Shown here: positions 1 through 8,080 of the stretch, in pieces
Layout: the number at the start of each line of letters is the position of its first letter
How positions within the stretch are numbered: the stretch's first letter is position 1
Origin: Collinsella aerofaciens
Lineage (GTDB): Bacteria > Actinomycetota > Coriobacteriia > Coriobacteriales > Coriobacteriaceae
DNA length: 24,087 nt
Direction: 5' to 3'
NCBI RefSeq assembly: GCF_901212495.1
Contig: NZ_CAAKNY010000042.1
Location: 15,679-39,765 of the forward strand
Position numbers and translations under genes: made by a program
The notes under the pieces: generated by a model
Told to the model about the DNA's origin: nothing
The model's input: the letters and a program-made list of their open reading frames with translations, nothing else
Databases searched by the model: none

Positions 1-16
1 TATAGTCGGCCCCGTT

Positions 17-2461
17 TTATGTGTGGTCGCGCCAGCTGCGGACACGCTGCTTCATACCCTCGATGTCGAGCACGCCTTCGGCAAAGCCTTTGCGCACGAG
101 CTCCTCGGGAACAAACTCGTCGTAGCGGTCAAAGTAAGGCACCTCGCCGGGATAGACGAGCTCGATGGGGTTGAAGTCCTTTTCGGCCTCGGCGGCGAGC
201 ACCTCAAAGAACGTCTCCTCGTCGGCCTTCATCTTAAACTGCATAAAGTACGGACGCGACGGATCGAGCCCGCGAAGGTCAAGCTCCGCGGCACATTTAA
301 TCTTGAGCATGCGCTCGAGCGCCAAAAAGGCGTAGCTGCCCAGCCAGGGGAAGAGTACCCAGGTTTCGCCGCCCAGGTTAATGAGAGGTTTAGTTCCCGC
401 GCCCGAAATCTCGGCGGTATGACGAGCCTGTGCAAGGCGTGCCCGTGCGTTGCCCATGAGATACGGATATGCTGCATGCTCGTTGAGCGCCTTGCGCATG
501 CGCTCGAGTACGTGTGTATTGATGTCGCCGGGGCAGTCGCCAAAGTAGGCCGGCACACGACCTTTGACTTGCGTGGCAAAGACGGTGTGTCGCTTCCAGT
601 CCACTTCTTCGACGATCCAGCAATGGCCCGCGATGGCGATGCGCTCGCCAGGTGGTGGCGGGTTGGCAATCGTGCCCAGCTCGGCCGATTCGCTCCGGAC
701 GGTAAACTCCTCGTTCTCCTGGAACACGGCGTAGAACTTAAAGTTGTTGATGATGCGCTCTCCCGCGAGACCCACGATGAGCCCGCCACCTTCGGTGACC
801 TGGATATGGTCGATCTTGATGAGGTGGCGCAGCAGTATGCGATAGTCATCGGCCGAGACACGGTGGAAATAGCTGAGCGTGAGAACACGCTGAGCAAGCT
901 CGGCCGGTGTGAGCTCGCCGGTACTGGCGAGCGTCGACATAGTCTGGTGGTAGAGCAAACTGTAGGGGAGTCGATCGAGTTCGGGCGGCTCGACCCACTT
1001 TTCCTCGCGATAGAGTTGAACGAGCGCGATGCCCTGTAGGAGCTTCCAGGGAATGGTCTCGGGCATCATCGTGCGCGGCTCGGGTTCTTCCTCGCGCATG
1101 ACAAACCACATCTCGGGTGGAAGGTCGCGACGGCCTGTGCGCCCCATGCGCTGCAAAAAGGAGCTGACGGTAAACGGTGCATCGATCTGGAACGCGCGCT
1201 CCAGGCGGCCGATATCAATGCCGAGCTCTAGTGTGGAGGTGGTGACGGTTGTCTGTGCCTGTTCCTCGTCGCGCATGAGCTCCTCGGCGGTCTCGCGTAG
1301 CGATGCCGAGAGGTTGCCATGATGGATAAGGAAGCGGTCTGGCTCGTGCCGGTTTTCACAGTAGCTGCGCAACATGGAGCACACGGCCTCTGCCTCCTCG
1401 CGCGAGTTGGCAAAGACCAGGCACTTGCGGCCGCGGGTATGTTCAAAGATGTAGCCCATGCCGGGGTCAGCGTTGTCGGGTGCGGTGTCGGTGGGGTTGA
1501 GCAGTGCCTGTTCGGTTGCCTGCGGGATGTCGACTTCGCCCTCGGGGGCTGAGGAAGTGCGACGGTCCTTGGGGGCAGTCTTGCCCCGTGCCTGCTCGCG
1601 ACGTTGGCGCCGTTCCTCCTGCGTGAGCTGCCCGCTATGCCTCATGTCTTGTGTGCCGGCGGGCAGTGCCGTGGGCGTTGCTGCTTCGATGCGCTCGCAC
1701 GCAAGCACTTCGGCCTCTTGAGGACCCATGCCCTCAAATCCTCGCTGCTGTGCCTGGGGACCCGAGTTGTAGAAGTGCTCCATGGAGATACGCCACACGC
1801 GGCGCGGCTCCTCAAAGCGGGGGATGACGCAGTCGCGTCCCGTCCCCTGCGACAGGAAGGCACCCGTGCGTTCCGGGTCCCCGATGGTGGCCGAAAGGCC
1901 GATGCGCCGGGGCCGCACGCCCGCCATGCGAGAGAGGCGTTCGATAAGGCAGAGCGTCTGCCCGCCGCGGTCACCGCGCATGAGCGAGTGGACCTCGTCG
2001 ATGACCACATAGCGCAGGTCGCAAAACATACGCGGGATTGCCATGTGCTTATGGATTAAGAGTGCTTCGAGTGACTCGGGCGTAATCTGCAAGATGCCGC
2101 TCGGTTTTTTGATGAGTTTGGTCTTGTGCGACTGCGAGACATCGCCATGCCAGTGCCAGACGGGGATATCGGCTTCTTCGCACAGGTCGTTGAGGCGGAC
2201 GAATTGGTCGTTGATGAGCGCCTTGAGGGGGCCAATGTAGAGGGCGCCCACGCTCGCGGGCGGGTTCTCCCAAAACTCGGTCAGGATGGGAAAGAAGGCC
2301 GCTTCGGTTTTGCCAGATGCCGTGGATGCCGTCAGGAGCACATTGTCCTGCGTGTTGAAGATGGCATCTGCCGCCGCAACCTGGATAGAGCGCAAGCTCT
2401 CCCAATCGTGGGAGTAGATGAAGTCTTGGATAAACGGGGCGTAGCGGTCAAAGGCGTTCAC
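17..2461 (-). CDS. sngC: Lhr/BrxHI-like DEAD/DEAH helicase, third gene of a Shango-type anti-phage operon (SngC)
   Basis: Superfamily 2 helicase, probably the nucleic-acid translocase of a three-gene phage-defence operon. Counting from the GTG start chosen here (814 aa), motif I (TASTASGKT) is near residues 44-52, the Walker B box DEVH at 155-158, SAT at 190-192, motif V (TSTLELGIDIG) near 408-418 and motif VI (QRMGRTGRR) near 437-445. The C-terminal ~370 residues resemble the extra domains of Lhr-like helicases. A ~100-residue charged, low-complexity stretch (about 235-335) separates the two RecA lobes. The reading frame opens at an ATG at 2524, but that codon has no good ribosome site. The in-frame GTG at 2461 is preceded by AAAGGAGG with a 4-base gap, so I start there. 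The gene follows sngB after 116 bp on the same strand. Helicase identity is certain; the Shango assignment rests on the neighbouring TerB and ATPase genes. The stop codon is complete at 17-19. Confidence 0.9.
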   Translation of the reverse strand: MNAFDRYAPFIQDFIYSHDWESLRSIQVAAADAIFNTQDNVLLTASTASGKTEAAFFPILTEFWENPPASVGALYIGPLKALINDQFVRLNDLCEEADIPVWHWHGDVSQSHKTKLIKKPSGILQITPESLEALLIHKHMAIPRMFCDLRYVVIDEVHSLMRGDRGGQTLCLIERLSRMAGVRPRRIGLSATIGDPERTGAFLSQGTGRDCVIPRFEEPRRVWRISMEHFYNSGPQAQQRGFEGMGPQEAEVLACERIEAATPTALPAGTQDMRHSGQLTQEERRQRREQARGKTAPKDRRTSSAPEGEVDIPQATEQALLNPTDTAPDNADPGMGYIFEHTRGRKCLVFANSREEAEAVCSMLRSYCENRHEPDRFLIHHGNLSASLRETAEELMRDEEQAQTTVTTSTLELGIDIGRLERAFQIDAPFTVSSFLQRMGRTGRRDLPPEMWFVMREEEPEPRTMMPETIPWKLLQGIALVQLYREEKWVEPPELDRLPYSLLYHQTMSTLASTGELTPAELAQRVLTLSYFHRVSADDYRILLRHLIKIDHIQVTEGGGLIVGLAGERIINNFKFYAVFQENEEFTVRSESAELGTIANPPPPGERIAIAGHCWIVEEVDWKRHTVFATQVKGRVPAYFGDCPGDINTHVLERMRKALNEHAAYPYLMGNARARLAQARHTAEISGAGTKPLINLGGETWVLFPWLGSYAFLALERMLKIKCAAELDLRGLDPSRPYFMQFKMKADEETFFEVLAAEAEKDFNPIELVYPGEVPYFDRYDEFVPEELVRKGFAEGVLDIEGMKQRVRSWRDHT

Positions 2462-2577
2462 GGGGCCTCCTTTCAACAACGGGCTATCAAACGCAACGGG
2501 CAATGGGTCGTCGAATTGCAACATCGGCGTTTGCCCAGATGAAACCTGCCAAAATAAACCTGTCCCTTTTTAGTAGG

Positions 2578-3882
2578 TTAGATGGTGAATTCGGCGAAGT
2601 TGCGGTCGCCGCCTGCGGTGCCGGTGTCGTCTGTTGCGGCTGCTGGCGCCAGCGCGTCGCCACCGACGCCTTGCAGCAACTCGGCCACGTTGGCGTCGGG
2701 GTTTTGACATAGGATATCGAGCAGCTCGATAAAGTCGCGGATGACCTCGCGGGGCGTCAGGTGCGTGTCTGCCCCCACGCGGCCAAACTCAATCTTGAGG
2801 AAGTCCACCAGGTCGTTCTCGGTAAGCGTGGGTGTCCAGCCAAAGTAGCCGGCATGGATCTGCATGAGCTTTTCGATGAGCACCAGCAGCTCCTCGTAGG
2901 TGAGCGGCTGCAGGCGGATGATGGGCGCGAGCATGTCTTTGAGATCATCGCGCGCAAAACGGCCCTGAGCGAGACGGCTCCGAAGGGCCTCGTAGGAAAA
3001 GACGCCGCGGCGGCGGTCCTCGATAGAGGTCGGCGTGCCGCCCATGATTACGCCCAGGTACTGCGCTTTGCCTTGGAGCGTGTCGTTGTACATGGTCAGG
3101 ATCTTCTCGTAGTTATATTGGCGCGTGATGGCGTTGGGAATCTTGTACAGATTCACGAGCTCGTCGATGAGCACCAGCATGCCCTTGTAGCCGCTGCAGA
3201 CCAAAAAGCGCGCAATGAGCTTAACGTAGTCGTACCAGTCGTCATCGCTGATGATGGTTGAGGAGCCCAGTTCGGCGCGAGCCTCGCTCTTGGTGCGGTA
3301 TTCGCCGCGGATCCATTTGGTCACGCGGCTCATGGCCTCTTCGTCGCCCTCGGATACGGCCGTGCGGTAGCGGCGGAGCATACGGGCGAAGTCGAAGCCG
3401 TGGACCATCTCTTCGAGTGGAGCGAGTTGGGCATTAACGGCAGACTCGTCGGCATCGGCACACGAGGCGACCCAGCGATCTAGGATAAGGTTGAGCGCAC
3501 CGCCCTCGGGGCGCGTCTTGGTCGATATATTGCGGATGAGCTCGCGGTAGGTGGCGAGGCCCTGTCCCTGGCCGCCCTGTAGGCGGCGCTCGGGGGATAG
3601 GTCGGCATCGGCGACGACGAACCCCTCACCCATGGCGTGCGTGCGGATGGTCTGGAGCAAAAAGCTCTTGCCGGCGCCGTAGCGACCGACAAGAAAGCGG
3701 AAGCTCGCGCCGCCATCGGCGATGAGGCTCAGATCGGTGAGCAGAGCACGGATCTCGACCTCTCGCCCCACGGTGATATAGGGAAGGCCAATGCGCGGGA
3801 CAACACCGCCCTTGAGCGAGTTGAGAATGACGGCAGCGACGCGCTTGGGCACGCGGGGTGCTGCGGATGCGGTATCACTCAT
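2578..3882 (-). CDS. sngB: P-loop ATPase, DUF2791/BrxD-like, second gene of Shango-type operon (SngB)
   Basis: Predicted cytosolic AAA-like ATPase of 434 aa. Numbering the frame from a TTG at 3888, a perfect Walker A (GRYGAGKS) lies at residues 68-75, Walker B (MLVLIDE) at 237-243, a sensor-like segment (IMGGTPTSIEDRR) near 281-293 and an RSR that could hold an arginine finger at 303-305. The stretch before Walker A (VGREVEI, then SFRFLVGRYG) is typical of the DUF2791 ATP-binding family, which includes BrxD of BREX and SngB of Shango. The start is ambiguous. The TTG at 3888 has AGAGG at a good distance, while the ATG at 3882 is the better codon and lies about 11 bases from the same site. Either start overlaps the end of sngA, so translation is probably coupled. 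It would act with the TerB protein and helicase as one defence complex; this partnership is inferred from the operon. Confidence 0.9.
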   Translation of the reverse strand: MSDTASAAPRVPKRVAAVILNSLKGGVVPRIGLPYITVGREVEIRALLTDLSLIADGGASFRFLVGRYGAGKSFLLQTIRTHAMGEGFVVADADLSPERRLQGGQGQGLATYRELIRNISTKTRPEGGALNLILDRWVASCADADESAVNAQLAPLEEMVHGFDFARMLRRYRTAVSEGDEEAMSRVTKWIRGEYRTKSEARAELGSSTIISDDDWYDYVKLIARFLVCSGYKGMLVLIDELVNLYKIPNAITRQYNYEKILTMYNDTLQGKAQYLGVIMGGTPTSIEDRRRGVFSYEALRSRLAQGRFARDDLKDMLAPIIRLQPLTYEELLVLIEKLMQIHAGYFGWTPTLTENDLVDFLKIEFGRVGADTHLTPREVIRDFIELLDILCQNPDANVAELLQGVGGDALAPAAATDDTGTAGGDRNFAEFTI

Positions 3883-5635
3883 GGTCAAGGTATCCTCTCA
3901 CGTCTGCTTCGTAGTCCTCGATAATCTGCGGTCCTGCTGAGCCAAATTCAATAACGGTGTCGCCCACCAGGTCAAAGAGCGCCTCGTTGATGGTATCGAC
4001 GAGCATGTCCTCGCTCTGCCCCGATTGCACTACCGCCGATTCCACCTGTACTGCGTTGTGCTCGAGCAGCGCGCGGAGATAGGCGTCTGCGGCAGGCGCG
4101 AGTTCGTTCGTGGCGTCAGCGGGCGCAGCAGCTGCGAAGGCGGGCGTCGGCGCGAGAAGCGGTGCCACGACACCAAACTGTTCGGTGGATATGGTCGGCT
4201 CGTCGGCCTCGTCCTGCCGAATGGGTGCCGCGACCGCCTCGACAATCGCGTCGGCTACGGGCTCGGCTTCCGGTTGCCCTGAGTCCACTGCCTCGGCTTC
4301 TGCGGACGCGCCGTCCTCGCGCTCCTCGTCGATCAACAGCGCCTCGCGCGTTTGTGCGGCGGCGCTCCGAATGTGCCCCAGCTGGCTCAGATCGATATCG
4401 ATCTTGACGGGCTGGTGTGCGGCGTCCCACGAAAGCCATGCCACGATCTCGTCATCGATAATCTTGGCCAGATATTTGGGGACCTTTTCTTCCTTAAGGG
4501 GATGGGCGGGGTCCAGCGCCAGGCGCAGGCGTTGGTCGCAGGCGCGCATCATCTCACCGAGCTTGCTGCTCTTTTGCCTACTACCGTGGATGCGCGTGCA
4601 TTCCCAAAAGCCATTTTGGCAGCGGTAGATGTGAATGGGGTCCAGGCGATATTCGCAATCCTCGTGGCGCTCGGGCGCAAAGAATACGGCCGAGGCAAAC
4701 ATGGTATAGGGCATGGCCGTCTCCTTCCCAAACAAGCTCGCTACGATGCCGGTCTTTCGGTGCGTGTCATAGTAGCGCGCCATGCGGACATACACGGCGC
4801 ATGCCATGTGGCGCAGGTCGCGGTGGTGGCTGCGGTCGAGCCGTGAGTTATTCAGGTTGTACGTGGAGAGGGCGTCGATGGCAGCCATGAGCCGCTCCTC
4901 ATGCGCCTCATCGGGCGGAAGGGGGAGCGTGGGCTCGGAGGTTTTACGACGCTTAGGGGGCAGGTCCGACGGCGCCGGCGCGGGTACGAGGTCTCGTGCT
5001 GCGCGCCGCAGCTCGATAAGGGCGTTGTCGAACATGACGGTTTTAGAATCACGAAGCAGCTTGGGGTCAAGCCCGTGGAACACGGCGTAGTCCTGCAACC
5101 ACACGCGTGCAAACCGGTCGATGCCGGGCTCAAAGGCGCGGTAGGCATCCCAAAAGGCCTTGATCTTGTTAAAACCATCGAGCGGGTCATCTACCCCAAT
5201 GCCGCAAATCAGCTCATAGAGATACAGAAAGGCAAAGGACGTAGACGTCTCCTCGACGGTTCCGCGGCGCACTTGGGCACGCCAGGTAAAGTAGCCGCGC
5301 AGCTGCCGGTCGCTCATGGCGTTGTAGGTGGGAAAGTACGACTTAAAGGTGCCGTTGTAGGGACAGTCGTCCTCAAAGTCGGCCATCAGCAGGCCTTGGC
5401 GGTAAAAGAGCTCCGCCTCCGATAGCCAACGTCCCGCGCCGCCTTTGGGATCATCTTGCCAGCGTGATATCTCGCGCATCTTGCGGTACTGGTCGGGGAG
5501 GAAATTCTGCATCTGACGACCGGTCTTGAGAATCGGCTCGTCAGCATAGATTTCGTTTGAGAAGCGGGCGGGCTGATGGGTCCGGGCCTCGGCCATAATG
5601 CGCTCGATGAGCATCTTGACGTCCTGGTCGGCCAC
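3875..5635 (-). CDS. sngA: TerB_N/TerB_C domain protein, first gene of Shango-type operon (SngA)
   Basis: A 586-aa soluble protein with no signal peptide or membrane segment. The TerB_N hallmark (a PTY segment followed by QLRGYFTWR and then FLYLYELICGIG) lies at about residues 100-147. A second conserved part follows to about 430, including a short motif around MPYTMFASAVFFAPERHED. An Ala/Glu-rich, probably disordered linker spans about 435-535. The last ~45 residues (INEALFDLVGDTVIEFG, then IIEDYE) match the TerB_C end. TerB-like domains are thought to sense or relay signals, often metal-linked, in stress and phage-defence systems; the role here is inferred. The GTG start is supported by the purine-rich AGGAGAGG just upstream. 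It is the first gene of the operon, behind a promoter at about 5674-5702. A TerB protein followed by an ATPase and a helicase is the composition described for Shango. Confidence 0.87.
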   Translation of the reverse strand: MADQDVKMLIERIMAEARTHQPARFSNEIYADEPILKTGRQMQNFLPDQYRKMREISRWQDDPKGGAGRWLSEAELFYRQGLLMADFEDDCPYNGTFKSYFPTYNAMSDRQLRGYFTWRAQVRRGTVEETSTSFAFLYLYELICGIGVDDPLDGFNKIKAFWDAYRAFEPGIDRFARVWLQDYAVFHGLDPKLLRDSKTVMFDNALIELRRAARDLVPAPAPSDLPPKRRKTSEPTLPLPPDEAHEERLMAAIDALSTYNLNNSRLDRSHHRDLRHMACAVYVRMARYYDTHRKTGIVASLFGKETAMPYTMFASAVFFAPERHEDCEYRLDPIHIYRCQNGFWECTRIHGSRQKSSKLGEMMRACDQRLRLALDPAHPLKEEKVPKYLAKIIDDEIVAWLSWDAAHQPVKIDIDLSQLGHIRSAAAQTREALLIDEEREDGASAEAEAVDSGQPEAEPVADAIVEAVAAPIRQDEADEPTISTEQFGVVAPLLAPTPAFAAAAPADATNELAPAADAYLRALLEHNAVQVESAVVQSGQSEDMLVDTINEALFDLVGDTVIEFGSAGPQIIEDYEADVRGYLDHE

Positions 5636-5673
5636 CGCCCTCTCCTCTCCCTATATGGTGTCGGTGACCTCAT

Positions 5674-5702
5674 ATCATAGCACAGCATCAAACAGGTGTT
5701 CG
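5674..5702 (-). promoter_or_regulatory. Probable promoter of the sngABC operon
   Basis: On the minus strand an extended -10 element TGCTATGAT (plus positions 5674-5682; five of six bases match TATAAT) lies about 40 bp before the GTG of sngA. A poor -35 (CGAACA, 5697-5702) sits 17 bp further upstream. Transcription should start near 5667. This was judged by eye only. Confidence 0.5.
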
Positions 5703-5715
5703 AGATACCGCTCTC

Positions 5716-5816
5716 AGATAGATTTTTGGGACATGCCCAGAAATCTACCTGTAGGCGGGTTGGCCTTTGGGGCACTGGCGAAAGATAGATTTTAAAGCAT
5801 GTCCCAAAAATCTACC
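5716..5816. repeat. Two copies of a ~34-bp palindromic repeat upstream of sngA
   Basis: Units at 5716-5749 and 5783-5816 both begin AGATAGATTTT and end AAATCTACC, with a 67-bp period. Each core (5719-5747, 5786-5814) is itself a dyad. The first reads TAGATTT-C-TGGG, a 5-base loop, then CCCA-A-AAATCTA on the minus strand. A 17-bp segment TAGATTTTTGGGACATG at 5719-5735 is also perfectly inverted at 5798-5814. The pair fills the gap between the DUF554 stop and the sngA promoter. It could act as a terminator for the former or be a dispersed genomic repeat. Confidence 0.8.
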
Positions 5817-5822
5817 GAGGGG

Positions 5823-6539
5823 TTAGAACAGGAGGGCGTAGATGACCGCCACGACGACGGAGGGGAGCATGTTGGCCGTGCGGAAGGTCTGAGGTCGAAT
5901 AAGGTTAACGCCAACACAGAAGATGAGCATGGAGCCCACAAGCGAAAGGCTGTCGAGGGCCGCGGTGGTCATGATGGGGGAGAGTGCGCCGGCAAAAAGC
6001 GTGATCGTGCCCTGGAATACGGCAACGGGCAGGGCCGAGAAGATGCAGCCGCGGCCAAGCGAGGCCGTCATGGTGCAGACGATGATGCAGTCCAGCGCGC
6101 CCTTCAGGGCAAGTGTGGACCAGTCGCCGAGCAGACCGTCCTGAATCGACCCTACGATGGCCATGGCGCCGATACACACGGTGAGCGATGCCGAGACAAA
6201 GGCGTTGGTGAACTCGTTGTCGCCTTCGCTGCCGGTTTTGCGCTTGAGCCATTCGCCGAGGTTCTCGATGGCGGCCTCCAGGTTGATGGCCTCGCCGATG
6301 AGCGAACCGAGGGCAAATGAGACGATAAGCATGGTGGTGCCGGTGGTCGCCAACGCCTCGCCATCGATAACGAGCATCTTTTGCATGGTGCCGCCTAGGC
6401 CGATAAACAGAACGCACAACCCCGACGCCTTCATGAGCGTGTCTTGGATGCGGGGCGTAATGAAGCGCCCACCCATGAGGCCCAGCAGACCGCCCGCGAT
6501 CAAAAGTACGACGTTGATGATCGTCCCTAAACCCGGCAT
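5823..6539 (-). CDS. DUF554 family membrane protein (YdfK/YqgA-like)
   Basis: A 238-aa polytopic inner-membrane protein of the DUF554 family, whose transport substrate or role is not established. The N-terminus (GTIINVVLLIAGGLLGLMGG), the GLCVLFIGLGGTMQ segment and repeated Gly/Ala-rich membrane helices are typical. About six to seven hydrophobic segments are visible, and the length is normal for the family. The frame opens at an ATG at 6563, but the ATG at 6539 has a strong AGGAGG five bases upstream and gives the usual family N-terminus, so I use it. It lies 89 bp downstream of the secreted 470-aa gene and has its own probable promoter, so it may be a separate unit. Confidence 0.9.
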   Translation of the reverse strand: MPGLGTIINVVLLIAGGLLGLMGGRFITPRIQDTLMKASGLCVLFIGLGGTMQKMLVIDGEALATTGTTMLIVSFALGSLIGEAINLEAAIENLGEWLKRKTGSEGDNEFTNAFVSASLTVCIGAMAIVGSIQDGLLGDWSTLALKGALDCIIVCTMTASLGRGCIFSALPVAVFQGTITLFAGALSPIMTTAALDSLSLVGSMLIFCVGVNLIRPQTFRTANMLPSVVVAVIYALLF

Positions 6540-6570
6540 GAACCCTCCTGTACTCGATGTCAACGCGGCA

Positions 6571-6579
6571 ATCGTAGCA
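6571..6579 (-). promoter_or_regulatory. Extended -10 element upstream of the DUF554 gene
   Basis: The minus strand reads TGCTACGAT at 6579-6571, an extended -10 (TGn plus TACGAT). It lies about 30 bp upstream of the chosen ATG at 6539. No convincing -35 is seen. It belongs to a series of similar elements in this window. Confidence 0.35.
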
Positions 6580-6628
6580 GAACGGGGAGGGGAGCGCTCA
6601 GTATCCGAGCCAAGCGGCGGTTAGCGGT

Positions 6629-8041
6629 TTAGGACAGGATGGGGCAAAAGTCGAAGCGCAGCGTCATGAGGTGCTGCGGGGAGTCGATGGCTGCGGCAAT
6701 GATGTCGGCATCTCGTGCACGATCGAACCCTTCAAGTTCCATTTGATAGGGGAAGTCTTCTTGGATACCGATGCGACGAGGAACCAAAAGCTTGGTCCCG
6801 TCGAATTCTTCGATTCGCGTTCCGTCTGCTGCAACGGAATAAAGGTGTAACTTGGCGGTCGTTGCGGCATCAAGTGCCGAGATAGCTTGGATATCGTTCG
6901 ATGCGCTCCTTGCTCCCACTGCTGTAAGTGCCGTAGGCGCGATGACTTCACCCGAAGGCAAAAAGACGAGCTCGACGGTATTGGGGAATGTGATGAGGAC
7001 ATTTTTGCGGCGGGGCGCACCGGCAGCGACTGGCTCAATGCTTGCGGCGTCGACGGTTTCCGTGTGGTCGAGCGCGACCATCATGCAACAGTTGCCTTCG
7101 TCGACATCTGGGGGAGCGGCAAAGTCCAGGACGTCTTTCGGTTGGGGATCGCCTCGTTCGGTGTCGGTGCCGCCTGGCTTCTCGAGGGGAGCCGCAGCGT
7201 TGTCTTCTGATGATGCGTCGTCTGCATCGTCAACATGTTCGTCAACATGTGCCGGTGCGTCTGCGACCTCGTCTTTGGGGGATTTGTCATTATCGCTCGA
7301 TATGGGAGCAGCAATCCCGACGGACCCCACTCCGTGCCATGTCATTTGGAGCAGCGCCGGATCGGCGAGAATGCGCTGCACGCCTTGCGCCTGGGTATCG
7401 ATATTGATGGGGGCGGGTTCTGATCCGCGCGTGAGGTTAAGCGAGCCCTTCTGTCTGGTGCTTTGAGCCTCTTGGTCGTCCGCGTCGCCAGCGTAGAACA
7501 GCAAAGGCGCATCTCCCGTTGCGATGGCTTCGGTGTCCGCCTTGGTCAGTCGCAGCGATGCCGTAAAGGAGATGATGGGCTGCGCGCCATCGACATTCGA
7601 GGGAACGCAGCCCAGGCATACACCCCCTCCTTCTTCATGGGCGGCGCTGTCGAAGATGACCTTCGCCCCGTTCGCCGAGTCATCGACCGAGGCAATATCG
7701 ATGCGCAGCTCTAAGTCGCATGGGTCGCCATCGGCGTCGACTGCAGCCGATTTCCATGTGCAGATGGCGCAACCTGTCTGGGGGCCGTTCTCCTTGCCCG
7801 GTCGCTTGATATCCACGACTATCGAGTCGACCGTATTGCGGTGAAGGCATCCCGAGGTTCGGACCGTGGCGTGTGCGAGCGAAAATTGTTGGCAGGCGAC
7901 GATACCCGACGAATTCGCCACGGGGTTCAGAGCTTGCGGTGAGGAGTTTGCCGTGGCGGGCATCGCCCAAGTGGCGAGAGGCGTACCGCCCACCAGTGCG
8001 CTGCAGAGCGCGGCAACGGGCAAAAGGTTTTTGGGTGCCAT
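6629..8041 (-). CDS. Secreted Cys-containing protein of unknown function
   Basis: I do not recognise this 470-aa protein. It starts with a signal peptide (hydrophobic core about residues 7-25, likely cleavage after an Ala-rich AMPATA stretch). A first domain (about 30-235) carries a CAIC pair, a CLGC pair and further Cys residues, suggesting disulfides or a metal site outside the cell. An acidic Asp/Glu/Ala-rich linker spans about 245-315. A C-terminal beta-rich domain (about 318-470) begins with a CC pair and ends RFDFCPIL. No LPxTG-like tail or C-terminal membrane helix is present. The C-terminal domain looks distantly like the 201-aa secreted protein encoded two genes upstream. The ATG is backed by AGGAG five bases upstream. 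It is the last gene of a five-gene minus-strand cassette, 39 bp after the previous stop. Confidence 0.8.
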   Translation of the reverse strand: MAPKNLLPVAALCSALVGGTPLATWAMPATANSSPQALNPVANSSGIVACQQFSLAHATVRTSGCLHRNTVDSIVVDIKRPGKENGPQTGCAICTWKSAAVDADGDPCDLELRIDIASVDDSANGAKVIFDSAAHEEGGGVCLGCVPSNVDGAQPIISFTASLRLTKADTEAIATGDAPLLFYAGDADDQEAQSTRQKGSLNLTRGSEPAPINIDTQAQGVQRILADPALLQMTWHGVGSVGIAAPISSDNDKSPKDEVADAPAHVDEHVDDADDASSEDNAAAPLEKPGGTDTERGDPQPKDVLDFAAPPDVDEGNCCMMVALDHTETVDAASIEPVAAGAPRRKNVLITFPNTVELVFLPSGEVIAPTALTAVGARSASNDIQAISALDAATTAKLHLYSVAADGTRIEEFDGTKLLVPRRIGIQEDFPYQMELEGFDRARDADIIAAAIDSPQHLMTLRFDFCPILS

Positions 8042-8080
8042 GGTTCTCCTATCTATTCCGCGTACTCCGGTTGTGCTCGG

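Noticed and set aside
23..1039. A 338-codon plus-strand open frame across sngC
   Set aside because: It is antisense to well-conserved helicase sequence, and no domain or ribosome site is visible.
17..5635. BREX type 2 or phosphorothioation locus
   Set aside because: The ATPase and helicase resemble BrxD and BrxHI, but no PglZ, BrxC, methyltransferase or Dnd gene is present in the window, and the TerB partner points to Shango.
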